Shown here: positions 40,467-49,580 of the stretch, in pieces
Layout of the letters: every line of letters begins with the position of its first letter
Position numbering within the stretch: the first letter of the stretch is position 1
NCBI RefSeq assembly: GCF_002564005.1
Contig: NZ_PDJG01000001.1
Coordinates: forward strand, 496,001-560,000
Source of the DNA: Sanguibacter antarcticus
GTDB taxonomy: Bacteria > Actinomycetota > Actinomycetes > Actinomycetales > Cellulomonadaceae
Direction of reading: 5' to 3'
Length of the DNA stretch: 64,000 nt
The notes under the pieces: generated by a model
What the model saw: only the letters and a program-made list of their open reading frames with translations
What the model was told of the DNA's origin: nothing
The model's database searches: none
Made by a program: the position numbers and the translations under genes

Positions 40467-41897
40467 CTAGCGGCCGAGGATCCGGTCGATCGCCGCGAGA
40501 GGGATGTGTGTCCAGTCGGGGCGGTTGCGCTCTTCATACACGACCTCGTACAAGGCTTTGTCGAGCTCGAACGAGTCGAGGATCAGCACGCGGTCCGCCA
40601 GCGAGGGGCGCTGTCCGAACCCCAGCGCCCCAGGGACGGTGAGGTAGCCGTTGTACCCCTCGAGGAAGGCGCGGCGCGCGGCACGTGCCCACTCGGTGGA
40701 GCCGGCATGACCGACCGCTGCGGCGTAGTCGAAGGAACGGAGCATCCCTGTCACGTCACGCTCACCGAGATCGGGTCGAGTGCGTTCGCGCAGAGGCCGC
40801 AGGGGCTCGCCCTCGAAGTCGAGGATCCTCCATCCTGTCTGGGGGCTGTAGAGGGCCTGGCCGAGGTGGAGGTCACCGTGGATGCGCTGCACGGGCGGGA
40901 GCGGGCGTCCTTGGCGGACGGCGTCGTCCGTCACCGAGCTCATGTGCGCGAGGAACGCTTCGATCTCCGTCGCCCGCTCGCGGACCGCGGCGCTCGCAGA
41001 GCTGGCAGAGCGGACCCGACGCCGCAGGGCGTCGAGCAGCCACGCGGGGTCGACGTCGCGGACCTCGTCGACGAAGGCGCGTCGGAGGGCGCTGTGCATC
41101 TGCGCGACCTGGGTGCCGAGCTCGCGAGCCGGTCCGTTGAAGGGGCGGCCGTCGGCGGCGAGCGAGCACGCGAGCTCGAAGCCGTCCGTGGCGTCCGGGA
41201 CGAGCTCGGCGAGGACGCCTGCGTGGGCGCGCCAGGAGCCTTCAGGGTCGTCGATGGTGAGCTCGTGCCACGCGTACGGCGTCGGCACGCCGTGCCATCC
41301 CGCGCGCGTCAGCGCCAGCGGGACGACGACGTCCGGGTTGTCCCCGGGGGCCAGCGTCCGGAGGATCTTGAGCATCGTGCCCCCGGCGACCCGGGGGAGG
41401 AGGACCGAGCTGTTCGACTGCTCGACGGAGAGGATGTGCGCACCGGTGAAGTCGTAGGGCTGGCGTGCGGGCCGGTCTTCCTCGGCCCAGGTGGCAGCGT
41501 CCAACCACGCCGACCAGAACGCAGGGTGCTGTGCACCGTCGTAGAGACGGCCGGCTGAGGTCGTGCCGACGAGCGCAGACGGGTCGACGACCGGGCCGGC
41601 CGGACGCGCGGCCGGGTCAGCGCCCTCCTGCTCGAGCACGAGGGGGACCTGGAGCGTCACGTCGACGCCCCCGGCCCCCTCGCGTCGGGCTCGGACGATC
41701 GCGATGAACGGCTGTCGTCCTCCCTGCGCGTCGGAGGGCATGGGGATCCGGGCGGTGCACGACAGGACGACGTCGACGCCCTTGGCCGGATACCACCGAC
41801 GGGACGGCAACCACGCCTCGAGCAGCCTGAGGATCTCGCCGTCGTCGAGGTCGAGCGTCACGCCGTCGTGCCCTGTCTTCGGATCCACCAGTGCCAC
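40467..41897 (-). CDS. mak: Maltokinase (Mak/Pep2)
   Basis: Phosphorylates maltose with ATP to alpha-maltose-1-phosphate, the donor used by GlgE. 476 residues: an N-terminal intercalated cap domain ([15 protein letters not shown]) and a C-terminal aminoglycoside-phosphotransferase-like kinase with [10 protein letters not shown] (catalytic loop) and ILDFEGEP (metal-binding DFE). GTG 41897 is the likely start, 26 bp after treS; upstream the frame runs into treS without another start. Separate from treS here, whereas some actinobacteria have them fused. Confidence 0.92.
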   Translation of the reverse strand: MALVDPKTGHDGVTLDLDDGEILRLLEAWLPSRRWYPAKGVDVVLSCTARIPMPSDAQGGRQPFIAIVRARREGAGGVDVTLQVPLVLEQEGADPAARPAGPVVDPSALVGTTSAGRLYDGAQHPAFWSAWLDAATWAEEDRPARQPYDFTGAHILSVEQSNSSVLLPRVAGGTMLKILRTLAPGDNPDVVVPLALTRAGWHGVPTPYAWHELTIDDPEGSWRAHAGVLAELVPDATDGFELACSLAADGRPFNGPARELGTQVAQMHSALRRAFVDEVRDVDPAWLLDALRRRVRSASSASAAVRERATEIEAFLAHMSSVTDDAVRQGRPLPPVQRIHGDLHLGQALYSPQTGWRILDFEGEPLRPLRERTRPDLGERDVTGMLRSFDYAAAVGHAGSTEWARAARRAFLEGYNGYLTVPGALGFGQRPSLADRVLILDSFELDKALYEVVYEERNRPDWTHIPLAAIDRILGR

Positions 41898-41923
41898 ACC
41901 TATCCATTCGCGTCGGAGGGAGC

Positions 41924-43696
41924 TCAGGTGACCTTGAGCCAGAAGAACTCCCGCGAGCCCAATGTCATCACGACTTCCCCGTCCTTGCTGATCGACGCGA
42001 TCGGCGCACCTCCGAAGAGGTCCGTGAGCGTGCCCCCCGCGTGGCCGGGGATGCTGACCTTGGCAGCACGTGCGGTCGCTGCGAGGTTGGTCACGCAGAA
42101 GATCGTCTCCTCCGACGAGACCCGCAAGAACGCCAGGACAGACTCGTTCTCCGCCACGAGCGGGACGAACGTTCCGGTCCCGAACGCAGGGTGCAGCTTG
42201 CGCACCTTGAGCATGCCGTGCACCCAGTGCAGGAGCGACGTGGGCTGGGCCCACTGCGCCTCGACGTTCGCGTACTGGAAGTTGTGCGCGAGCGACTGGA
42301 TGAGCGGGAGATAGAGCTTTCCCGGGTCCGCTGTGGAGAAGCCTGCGTTGCGGTCTGGCGTCCACTGCATCGGCGTCCGGACCGCGTCGCGGTCCGGCAG
42401 CCAGATGTTGTCACCCATCCCGATCTCGTCGCCGTAGTAGAGGCACGGGCTGCCGGGGAGGGAGAGGAGCAGGGCGTGGGCGAGCTCGATCTCGTTGCGG
42501 GAGTTGTCGAGCAGTGGCGCGAGCCGCCGCCGGATGCCGATGTTGGCACGCATCCGTGGGTCGGGTGCGTACCACCCGTACATCGAGGCGCGCTCTTCTG
42601 TCGAGACCATCTCGAGCGTCAGCTCGTCGTGGTTGCGGAGGAACGTGCCCCACTGGGCACCCGCGGGGATCGCCGGGGTGTCGGCGAGGATATCGAGGAT
42701 CTGCTTCGCCCGTTGGTCCTTGATCGCGAAGAAGATCCGAGGCATGACGGGGAAGTGGAAGCACATGTGGCACTCCGGCTCCTTCTCGGTGCCGTAGTAC
42801 TGCACGACCTCCTCCGGCCACTGGTTCGCCTCGGCCAGCATGATCGTGCCCGGGAACTCCTCGTCGATCATCGTGCGGACCTGCCGCAGGAACTGGTGCG
42901 TCTCGGGGAGGTTCTCGCAGTTCGTGCCCTCGGACTCGAAGAGGTAGGGCACTGCGTCGAGACGGAAGCCGTCGACACCCACCTGGCACCAGTACCGAGC
43001 GACGTCGAGCATCGCGTCGACGACCTTGGGGTTCTCGAAGTTGAGGTCGGGCTGGTGAGAGAAGAACCTGTGCCAGAAGTACTGTCTGCGCACGGGGTCG
43101 AACGTCCAGTTGGACGTCTCGGTGTCGACGAAGATGATGCGTGCGTCCGGGTACTTCGTGTTCTCGTCGTTCCACACGTAGAAGTCGCCGTACGGTCCCT
43201 CGGGGTCCGAGCGCGACGCCTGGAACCACGGGTGCTCGTCGCTCGTGTGGTTCATGACGAGGTCGATGACGACGCGGATGTTGCGCCGGTGGGCTTCCTC
43301 GATGAGCTCGGTGAAGTCCGCCATCGACCCGTACTGGGGGGAGATCGCGGTGTAGTCCGCGACGTCGTAGCCGCCGTCGCGCAGCGGGCTGGGGTAGAAC
43401 GGGGGGAGCCACAGGCAGTCGATGCCGAGCCACTGGATGTAGTCCAGCCTCTGGATGAGTCCACGGATGTCGCCGGAGCCGGCCCCCGTGGAGTCGGAGA
43501 ATGCACGAACGATCACCTCGTAGAACACGGCGGTCTTGAACCACTCCGGGTCGTCGGTGAGACCGTGCTGCTTGGTCTCTCGCTCGTCTGGATGGTCGCT
43601 CGTCCCCCCGCCCGGAGCGGTCGGTTGACGGCGCGGTGGGAGAGCCGCGATGGGGATGGGCGCAGTGATCGGGTTGGCGATCGGGTGGGTCGTCAA
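41924..43696 (-). CDS. treS: Trehalose synthase (maltose alpha-D-glucosyltransferase)
   Basis: Interconverts trehalose and maltose by moving a glucosyl group. 590 residues, GH13_16. Nucleophile Asp247 in DGFRLDAVPYLFE, acid/base Glu289 in MLAEANQWPEE, and FLRNHDELTLEM downstream. An extra ~45 residues (Pro/Ala/His-rich) precede the conserved EWFKTAVFYEVIVRAF. The start is TTG 43696, which overlaps the glgE stop by 4 bp (TTGA) and has GAGG five bases upstream; no better start lies in frame. Product feeds Mak in the next gene. Confidence 0.94.
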   Translation of the reverse strand: MTTHPIANPITAPIPIAALPPRRQPTAPGGGTSDHPDERETKQHGLTDDPEWFKTAVFYEVIVRAFSDSTGAGSGDIRGLIQRLDYIQWLGIDCLWLPPFYPSPLRDGGYDVADYTAISPQYGSMADFTELIEEAHRRNIRVVIDLVMNHTSDEHPWFQASRSDPEGPYGDFYVWNDENTKYPDARIIFVDTETSNWTFDPVRRQYFWHRFFSHQPDLNFENPKVVDAMLDVARYWCQVGVDGFRLDAVPYLFESEGTNCENLPETHQFLRQVRTMIDEEFPGTIMLAEANQWPEEVVQYYGTEKEPECHMCFHFPVMPRIFFAIKDQRAKQILDILADTPAIPAGAQWGTFLRNHDELTLEMVSTEERASMYGWYAPDPRMRANIGIRRRLAPLLDNSRNEIELAHALLLSLPGSPCLYYGDEIGMGDNIWLPDRDAVRTPMQWTPDRNAGFSTADPGKLYLPLIQSLAHNFQYANVEAQWAQPTSLLHWVHGMLKVRKLHPAFGTGTFVPLVAENESVLAFLRVSSEETIFCVTNLAATARAAKVSIPGHAGGTLTDLFGGAPIASISKDGEVVMTLGSREFFWLKVT

Positions 43697-46032
43697 AGAG
43701 GCCTCACGTGGATGATGTGCGCGCTGTTGGCGAACGGATCGAGCTGGACGAATACCTGGCTGCCCCAAGGGTATGTGGCGCCGGTGAGGAGATCGTGCGC
43801 GGCGAAGGACTGGTGCTCGCCAGCGTCGTCGAGCCCGAGCGTGGCGAGGTCGAGCGTGATGGTCGCCGAGCGTGTGGAGTACGGGTCGAGATTCACCACG
43901 GTGATGATCGTGTCGGCTTCCCCGGTAGGGGAGTGCTCGGCCGCGAGGTGCGACGAGTACGCGAGGATCTGGTCGTCGCTCGTCGGGTGGACCGTGAGGT
44001 TGCGCAGCTGCCGCAAGGACGGGTGCGCGCGGCGGATCTCGTTGAGCCGGGTGAGGAGCAGCGAGATGCCGATCTCGCCGGCACGGGACCAGTCGCGCGG
44101 CTTGAACTCGTACTTCTCGTTGTCGATCTGCTCCTCGACGCCGGGCCTCGGGATGTTCTCCGCGAGCTCGTAGCCCGAGTAGATGCCCCACGTGGGGGAT
44201 GCCGTGGCGGCGAGCACAGCCCGGATCGCGAAGCCGGCGACGCCTCCGTGCTGGAGGAACGGCGGCAGGATGTCGTGCGTCGTCGGCCAGAAGCTCGGAC
44301 GCATGTACGCGCCAGAGGGCCCAGAGAGCTCCTCGAGGTACTCCGCCAGCTCCTCCTTGGTGTTGCGCCAGGTGAAGTACGTGTACGACTGGTGGAACCC
44401 GATCTTCGCGAGCGCGTGCATCATCGCAGGCTTGGTGAACGCCTCTGAGAGGAAGATCACCTCAGGGTTCGTCGAGCGGATCTCTCCGAGGAGCCGTTCC
44501 CAGAAGGGGAGCGGCTTCGTGTGCGGGTTGTCGACGCGGAACGCGGTGACGCCGTGGGTGATCCAGACGTGCAGGACGCGCAGGACCTCCTGGTAGATGC
44601 CCTCGGGGTCGTTGTCGAAGTTCAGCGGGTAGATGTCTTGGTACTTCTTCGGAGGGTTCTCGGCGTAGGCGACGGATCCGTCCACCCTCGTGGTGAACCA
44701 CTCGGGATGCTCGGTCACCCAGGGGTGGTCGGGCGAGCACTGGAGCGCGAGGTCGAGCGCGACCTCCATGCCGAGGTCGCGCGACGTCCGGACGAACCGG
44801 TCGAAGTCGTCGAACGTCCCGAGCTCGGGGTGGATGGCGTCGTGCCCGCCGTCGGGGGAGCCGATGCCGTACGGCGACCCGGGGTCGCCGGGGGCCACCG
44901 TGAGGGTGTTGTTGCGGCCCTTGCGGTTGGTCGTGCCGATCGGGTGGATCGGTGTGAGGTAGACGACATCGAAGCCCATCGCGGCGATGCCGGGGAGCCT
45001 GCCGGCCGCTGTCTCGAGCGTCCCGGACACCCACCTCCCGGTCGCTTCGTCGAGGAGAGCGCCCTCGGAGCGAGGGAAGAACTCGTACCACGCGCCCGCC
45101 AGGGCGAGCGGCCTGTCGACGACGAGCGGGTACGTGGCCGAGGTGGAGACCATGTCACGCACCGGCCGGGCCGCGAGCACCGTGTGGACCTCGGGCGAGG
45201 TCGCTGCAGCGAGGCGAGCGAGCGGGGGGCGGTCCGTGTCGCCGAGGGCGACGACGACGTCGCGCAGCGTCGTCGTCTCGTCGGGCCGCAGGTCGGGGCG
45301 GGCCGCGGCCCGGGTGAAGAGGGCCGCTCCCTCCTGAAGCATGAGATCGACGTCGATGCCGGCACGGATCTTGATCGATGCGTCGTGCTCCCACGTCGCG
45401 TAGGGGTCGGACCATCCTTCGACCCGGATGCCCCAGGCGCCCTCCGTGTCGGGTACGAGGTGCGCACGGAACCGGTCCAGGCCTGGTGCGACGTCGACCA
45501 TGGGCCCGGTGATCTCGCGGCCGTCGGGTGCCACGAGGACGGCCGTCGCTGAGACGGCGTCGTGCCCTTCGCGGAACACCGTCGCCTCGATCGGTACGAC
45601 CTCGCCGACGGTGGCCTTGGTGGGCCACCGGCCTTCGTTGATCACGGGAGCCACGTCGAGGACAGGGATGCGTCCGATGAGCGCGGACGCCACGGGGGGC
45701 TTCTTGGCGGAGCGCTTCGTGGTGGCGGAGGTCGTGCGCGCCTTGGTGGTGGGGGTGCGCGGCGTCGCGGCCGCGGGGGTGGACCGGGTCTTCGCTGCTG
45801 GTGTGGCGCGTGCCTTGGCTGTCGAGGTGGTCCGTGGCTTCGCGGGGGGTGGAGTCGGAGCCGTGGAGGCGGGAGCTGTCTGCGCTCGGGCGGCCGGAGT
45901 GGCCCGTGCTCTGGTCACGGGCGTCGCGCGAGGCGTCGCCGCTGCGTCACCGGTCGAGGTCGGAGGCGCTGTGGGGACGTCGGTCGCAGGAGCGTCTGGG
46001 CCCGAGGACTGGGGAGTGCGCTTGGAGGTCAC
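43693..46032 (-). CDS. glgE: Alpha-1,4-glucan:maltose-1-phosphate maltosyltransferase with a basic N-terminal tail
   Basis: Transfers maltosyl units from maltose-1-phosphate to the non-reducing end of alpha-glucan. The GH13_3 enzyme starts at about residue 115 (SALIGRIPVLDVAPVI). Nucleophile Asp501 (AFRVDNPHTKP) and acid/base Glu530 (FLSEAFTKP) are 29 residues apart, as in Streptomyces Asp394/Glu423. Residues 1-112 are an Ala/Thr/Pro/Lys/Arg-rich disordered stretch with ARATPAA and TKARTTS-like repeats that looks like an actinobacterial histone-H1-like tail. GTG 46032 has TAGGTT exactly 6 nt upstream and no ribosome-binding site, so the mRNA may be leaderless. First gene of the operon. Confidence 0.95.
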   Translation of the reverse strand: MTSKRTPQSSGPDAPATDVPTAPPTSTGDAAATPRATPVTRARATPAARAQTAPASTAPTPPPAKPRTTSTAKARATPAAKTRSTPAAATPRTPTTKARTTSATTKRSAKKPPVASALIGRIPVLDVAPVINEGRWPTKATVGEVVPIEATVFREGHDAVSATAVLVAPDGREITGPMVDVAPGLDRFRAHLVPDTEGAWGIRVEGWSDPYATWEHDASIKIRAGIDVDLMLQEGAALFTRAAARPDLRPDETTTLRDVVVALGDTDRPPLARLAAATSPEVHTVLAARPVRDMVSTSATYPLVVDRPLALAGAWYEFFPRSEGALLDEATGRWVSGTLETAAGRLPGIAAMGFDVVYLTPIHPIGTTNRKGRNNTLTVAPGDPGSPYGIGSPDGGHDAIHPELGTFDDFDRFVRTSRDLGMEVALDLALQCSPDHPWVTEHPEWFTTRVDGSVAYAENPPKKYQDIYPLNFDNDPEGIYQEVLRVLHVWITHGVTAFRVDNPHTKPLPFWERLLGEIRSTNPEVIFLSEAFTKPAMMHALAKIGFHQSYTYFTWRNTKEELAEYLEELSGPSGAYMRPSFWPTTHDILPPFLQHGGVAGFAIRAVLAATASPTWGIYSGYELAENIPRPGVEEQIDNEKYEFKPRDWSRAGEIGISLLLTRLNEIRRAHPSLRQLRNLTVHPTSDDQILAYSSHLAAEHSPTGEADTIITVVNLDPYSTRSATITLDLATLGLDDAGEHQSFAAHDLLTGATYPWGSQVFVQLDPFANSAHIIHVRPL

Positions 46033-46038
46033 ACACCG

Positions 46039-46044
46039 AACCTA
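46039..46044 (-). promoter_or_regulatory. -10 hexamer for a leaderless glgE transcript
   Basis: TAGGTT on the minus strand, 6 nt before the GTG of glgE. A start of transcription about 7 nt downstream of the hexamer would fall on the start codon itself. The -35 side is poor. Confidence 0.45.
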
Positions 46045-46170
46045 CCTACTCGGTGGGCGTCCGGATACTCGAACCGCACCTCTCGGCGCGCCGTCCTGAC
46101 GATCCGGAAACGTCTTGCAGTCGTTTCAGACTTGTTCCCAGAAATAGGTGTGCAATCGACTTTTGCTCGG

Positions 46171-46176
46171 TAGTGT
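46171..46176 (+). promoter_or_regulatory. -10 hexamer for a leaderless glgP transcript
   Basis: TAGTGT, 6 nt before the GTG of glgP. GGAG at 46178-46181 is only 1 nt from the start codon and too close to serve as a ribosome-binding site. Mirrors the arrangement of divergent glgE. Confidence 0.45.
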
Positions 46177-46182
46177 CGGAGC

Positions 46183-48750
46183 GTGAAAGCCATCCGTAGA
46201 TTCACCGTCCGCACCGTCCTTCCCGCCGCGCTCCAGGATCTGGACGAGCTGGCGCACAATCTCCGCTGGTCGTGGCACGCGCCGACCCGTGACCTCTTCG
46301 CAGCACTCGATCCAGTCATCTGGCGCGAGGTCAAGGGCGACCCCGTCGCCCTTCTCGGTGCGCTGACGCCGGACAAGCTCGCGGCGTTCGCCCGCGACGA
46401 AGCGCTCGTGGAAGCCGTGCGTGCGGCCGCCGCGGACCTGCGTGACTACATGACGAGCCCTCGGTGGTATCAGAGCGCGGGAGACGATCTCCCCGCCGCC
46501 ATCGCCTACTTCTCGCCCGAGTTCGGCATCACGAAGGTCCTGCCGCAGTACTCCGGTGGGCTCGGCATCCTTGCAGGTGACCATCTCAAGAGCGCCTCGG
46601 ACCTCGGTGTCCCGATCGTCGGCGTCGGGCTCCTCTACGGCGCCGGATACTTCGTCCAGTCGCTCACCCGAGACGGGTGGCAGGTCGAGGACTATCCCCT
46701 GCTCGACCCCGACGGGCTCCCGATCACGTTGATCCGTGAAGACGACGGTCTCCCGGCCACGGTGAGCATCGCGCTGCCGGGCGGCCGGACGCTGCACGCG
46801 CACGTGTGGATGGCAGCCGTCGGGCGCGTCCCGCTCCTCCTCCTCGACTCCAACATCCCGGAGAACGACGACCTCGCTCGGAAGGTCACCGACCGTCTCT
46901 ACGGGGGCGGCGGAGAGCACCGGCTCCAGCAAGAGCTCCTTCTCGGCGTCGGCGGCGTGCGTGCGCTCCGGCTGTGGTCGCGTCTCACGGGTGCCCCGGA
47001 GCCGGAGGTCTACCACACCAACGAGGGGCATGCCGGCTTCCTCGGGGTCGAGCGCATCGCTGAGCTCGTCAACCAGCACGGCCTGACCTACGACGAGGCC
47101 CTCGAAGCGGTCCGCTCCGCGACCGTGTTCACCACGCACACCCCGGTGCCTGCTGGTATCGACCGCTTCGGTGTGGACACGATCAGCCAGTACTTCGGCG
47201 GCGCCAACGAGATCGGCGGGGTGCCGCTCGACCGGATCCTCTCCCTCGGCGCCGAGGACTTCGACGGCGGAGACCCGACAGTCTTCAACATGGCACTCAT
47301 GGGTCTGCGCCTGGGCGGGCGCGCCAACGGCGTGTCTCTCCTCCACGGCGAGGTGTCCCGGGGCATGTTCAACGGTCTGTGGCCGGGCTTCGACGAGACC
47401 GAGGTCCCGATCGGGTCCATCACCAACGGTGTCCACGCGCCGACCTGGGTCGACCGCCGGGTCAGCGAGCTGGCCGAGTCCCGCTTCAGCCCTGCGGAGC
47501 TCGAGTCGAGCGACGGGTGGCTCCGCACAGATGCCGTGAGCGACATCGAGCTGTGGGACGTGCGACGCGCGCTGCGCTCGCAGACTGTCGACGACGCGCG
47601 CCTGCGGCTGCGCAAGTCGTGGCGCAAGCGCGGCGCCAGCCCCGCCGAGCTCGGCTGGATCGACGAGGCGCTCTCGCCCGACGTCCTGACCATCGGTTTC
47701 GCCCGTCGCGTCCCCACGTACAAGCGGCTCACGCTCATGCTCCGGGACCCGGACCGCCTGCGGTCGCTCTTGCTCGACCCGGACCGTCCGGTGCAGCTGA
47801 TCATCGCCGGCAAGTCGCACCCGGCGGACGACCAGGGGAAGCGGCTCATCCAGCAGCTCGTGAAGTTCACCGACGACCCTGCGGTGCGCCACCGGATCGT
47901 GTTCCTGCCGAACTACGACATCGGGATGGCGCAGACGCTCTATCCAGGGTGCGACGTGTGGCTCAACAACCCGTTGCGACCGCTCGAGGCGTGCGGCACG
48001 TCTGGTATGAAGGCTGCGCTCAACGGGGGTCTCAACCTCTCCATCCTCGATGGCTGGTGGGACGAGTGGTTCGACGGCGAGAACGGCTGGGCCATCCCGA
48101 CCGCTGACGGTGTCGAAGACGCAGACCGACGGGACGACCTCGAGGCGGCTGCGCTCTACGACCTCATCGAGTCGCAGGTCGCTGCACGCTTCTACGACCG
48201 GGGTGCTGACGGCGTGCCACGCCACTGGATGCAGCAGGTGCGCCACACCCTCGCGACGCTCGGCCCGAAGGTCCAGGCGACGCGGATGGTGGCGGACTAC
48301 GTCAACGGTCTCTACGCTCCGGCGGCTCGGGCCGGTCGGCTCCTGCACGACTCGGACTACTCCGGTGCGCGCGGCCTCGCGCAGTGGAAGCAGACGATCC
48401 GCGGGGACTGGGCCCATGTCCGGGTCGATCACGTGGAGTCGGCGGGCCTCGGGGAGGCTCCTCAGGTCGGCGACCATCTTGCTGTCCACGCGTACGTGTC
48501 GTTGGGTGCGCTCACCCCGGCAGACGTCGACGTCCAGGTGGTGCACGGAAAGGTCTCGGAGTCGGACGAGATGTCGTCGTTCGTCGCCGAGCCGCTCACC
48601 GTGCTCGAGACCCTCGAGGCGGGCCGCTACGCGTTCGGCGGAGAGGTCGTCCTCGACTCCTCAGGGCCGTTCGGTTACACGGTCCGCATCGTGCCCAAGC
48701 ACGACGGGCTCGTCAACGTCGCTGAGCTCGGGCTCGTCGCCAACGCCTGA
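46183..48750 (+). CDS. glgP: Alpha-glucan phosphorylase (actinobacterial GlgP, GT35)
   Basis: Releases glucose-1-phosphate from alpha-1,4-glucan using a pyridoxal-phosphate cofactor. 855 residues of the group that begins with a ~115-residue DUF3417-type domain (MKAIRRFTVRTVLPAALQDLDELAHN). The PLP lysine is Lys610 in GTSGMKAALNGGLNLS. ARRVPTYKRLTLMLRDPDRL and GKSHPADDQGKRLIQQ are conserved. It is divergent from the synthetic glgE operon, so glucan build-up and breakdown share one 150-bp control region. Confidence 0.95.
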   Translation: MKAIRRFTVRTVLPAALQDLDELAHNLRWSWHAPTRDLFAALDPVIWREVKGDPVALLGALTPDKLAAFARDEALVEAVRAAAADLRDYMTSPRWYQSAGDDLPAAIAYFSPEFGITKVLPQYSGGLGILAGDHLKSASDLGVPIVGVGLLYGAGYFVQSLTRDGWQVEDYPLLDPDGLPITLIREDDGLPATVSIALPGGRTLHAHVWMAAVGRVPLLLLDSNIPENDDLARKVTDRLYGGGGEHRLQQELLLGVGGVRALRLWSRLTGAPEPEVYHTNEGHAGFLGVERIAELVNQHGLTYDEALEAVRSATVFTTHTPVPAGIDRFGVDTISQYFGGANEIGGVPLDRILSLGAEDFDGGDPTVFNMALMGLRLGGRANGVSLLHGEVSRGMFNGLWPGFDETEVPIGSITNGVHAPTWVDRRVSELAESRFSPAELESSDGWLRTDAVSDIELWDVRRALRSQTVDDARLRLRKSWRKRGASPAELGWIDEALSPDVLTIGFARRVPTYKRLTLMLRDPDRLRSLLLDPDRPVQLIIAGKSHPADDQGKRLIQQLVKFTDDPAVRHRIVFLPNYDIGMAQTLYPGCDVWLNNPLRPLEACGTSGMKAALNGGLNLSILDGWWDEWFDGENGWAIPTADGVEDADRRDDLEAAALYDLIESQVAARFYDRGADGVPRHWMQQVRHTLATLGPKVQATRMVADYVNGLYAPAARAGRLLHDSDYSGARGLAQWKQTIRGDWAHVRVDHVESAGLGEAPQVGDHLAVHAYVSLGALTPADVDVQVVHGKVSESDEMSSFVAEPLTVLETLEAGRYAFGGEVVLDSSGPFGYTVRIVPKHDGLVNVAELGLVANA

Positions 48751-48759
48751 CCGCTCGAC

Positions 48760-48794
48760 GTGCGGCCCGGGTCCCGTCGGGACCCGGGCCGCAC
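48760..48794 (+). terminator. Terminator after glgP
   Basis: A perfect 16-bp stem (48760-48775 with 48779-48794) around a 3-nt loop, 9 bp after the glgP stop. Confidence 0.8.
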
Positions 48795-48956
48795 CCGTGC
48801 CCGGACTGGTGCACCGAGCATGTGGACCTCTCGTCCCAGGGATATGACACCGTGAGTCTTAAGTCCCCCAGGATCGTCCGTCGTCGCAGATACGGTGGAT
48901 TCATCGCTGAACAGCGAGCAGGGGGACCGAATCCCAAAATACTGAGGGGTATTGAA

Positions 48957-49502
48957 ATGTCGAGCATCACCACGTCCCGCAAGCCAGTCGCCATCGTCGC
49001 CATCCTGTCGATGGTCGCCGGCCTCGTTCTCATCATCGCCGGTGGAGTCGTGTGGGGGATGATCACCTCGCAGCTCAAGGACGAAGAGATCACCGTCTCC
49101 GCCGTCACCGACGAAGAGCCGGGCGCACTCGCCGGCAAGGACGTCGCGGGTCCGTTCACCGCTTTTGCCCAGGCCAACGCGATCAACCACCACGCGCTCG
49201 CAGGCAGCGACGGCAAGACGTACGCAGAGATCGGTGCGGAGGTCGCCGGGCTCAAGGCAGCCGATGCTGAGGGCAACGCTGACCAGATCGCTGCGCTCGG
49301 CGAGCAGCGCACCACCGTGATGAACGCGTCCTTCCTGCGGGCGTCGCTCTTCACCTCGGTCGTGGCCTACGGAGTCTCCGCCCTCGTCATGGGACTGGGC
49401 GTCATGTTCATCCTCCTCGGATGGAGCCAGTGGCTCCTCGCCGCAGCTCGCACCGAGCAGGTCGCTGCGACCACCCACGAGTCCGCTCCCGCCGCCGTCT
49501 GA
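48957..49502 (+). CDS. Small actinobacterial membrane protein (family often mislabelled LigA)
   Basis: 181 residues: membrane helix at about 11-34, an extracytoplasmic segment with conserved GPFTAFAQANAINHHAL and GKTYAEI, then a second helix at about 136-165 after TTVMNASFLRASLF. Homologues in actinobacteria are often annotated aromatic ring-opening dioxygenase LigA, which has no basis in the sequence: no metal-binding dioxygenase motif is visible. ATG 48957 has GAGGGG about 8 nt upstream; upstream in-frame codons to 48822 lie in the leader. Function unknown. Followed by a strong terminator. Confidence 0.75.
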   Translation: MSSITTSRKPVAIVAILSMVAGLVLIIAGGVVWGMITSQLKDEEITVSAVTDEEPGALAGKDVAGPFTAFAQANAINHHALAGSDGKTYAEIGAEVAGLKAADAEGNADQIAALGEQRTTVMNASFLRASLFTSVVAYGVSALVMGLGVMFILLGWSQWLLAAARTEQVAATTHESAPAAV

Positions 49503-49517
49503 TCGATCACCAGCACT

Positions 49518-49576
49518 GACGACGCGCACGACGAGGGCCCCGCCGGTTCGGCGGGGCCCTCGTCGTGCGCGTCGTC
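49518..49576. terminator. Bidirectional terminator between the membrane protein gene and glgX
   Basis: 28-bp perfect arms (49518-49545 and 49549-49576) around GTT. Lies between convergent genes and ends 4 bp before the glgX stop codon. Confidence 0.88.
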
Positions 49577-49580
49577 CTGG

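Noticed and set aside
48957..49502. Aromatic ring-opening dioxygenase LigA
   Set aside because: This label circulates for homologues, but the protein is a two-helix membrane protein with no dioxygenase motif.
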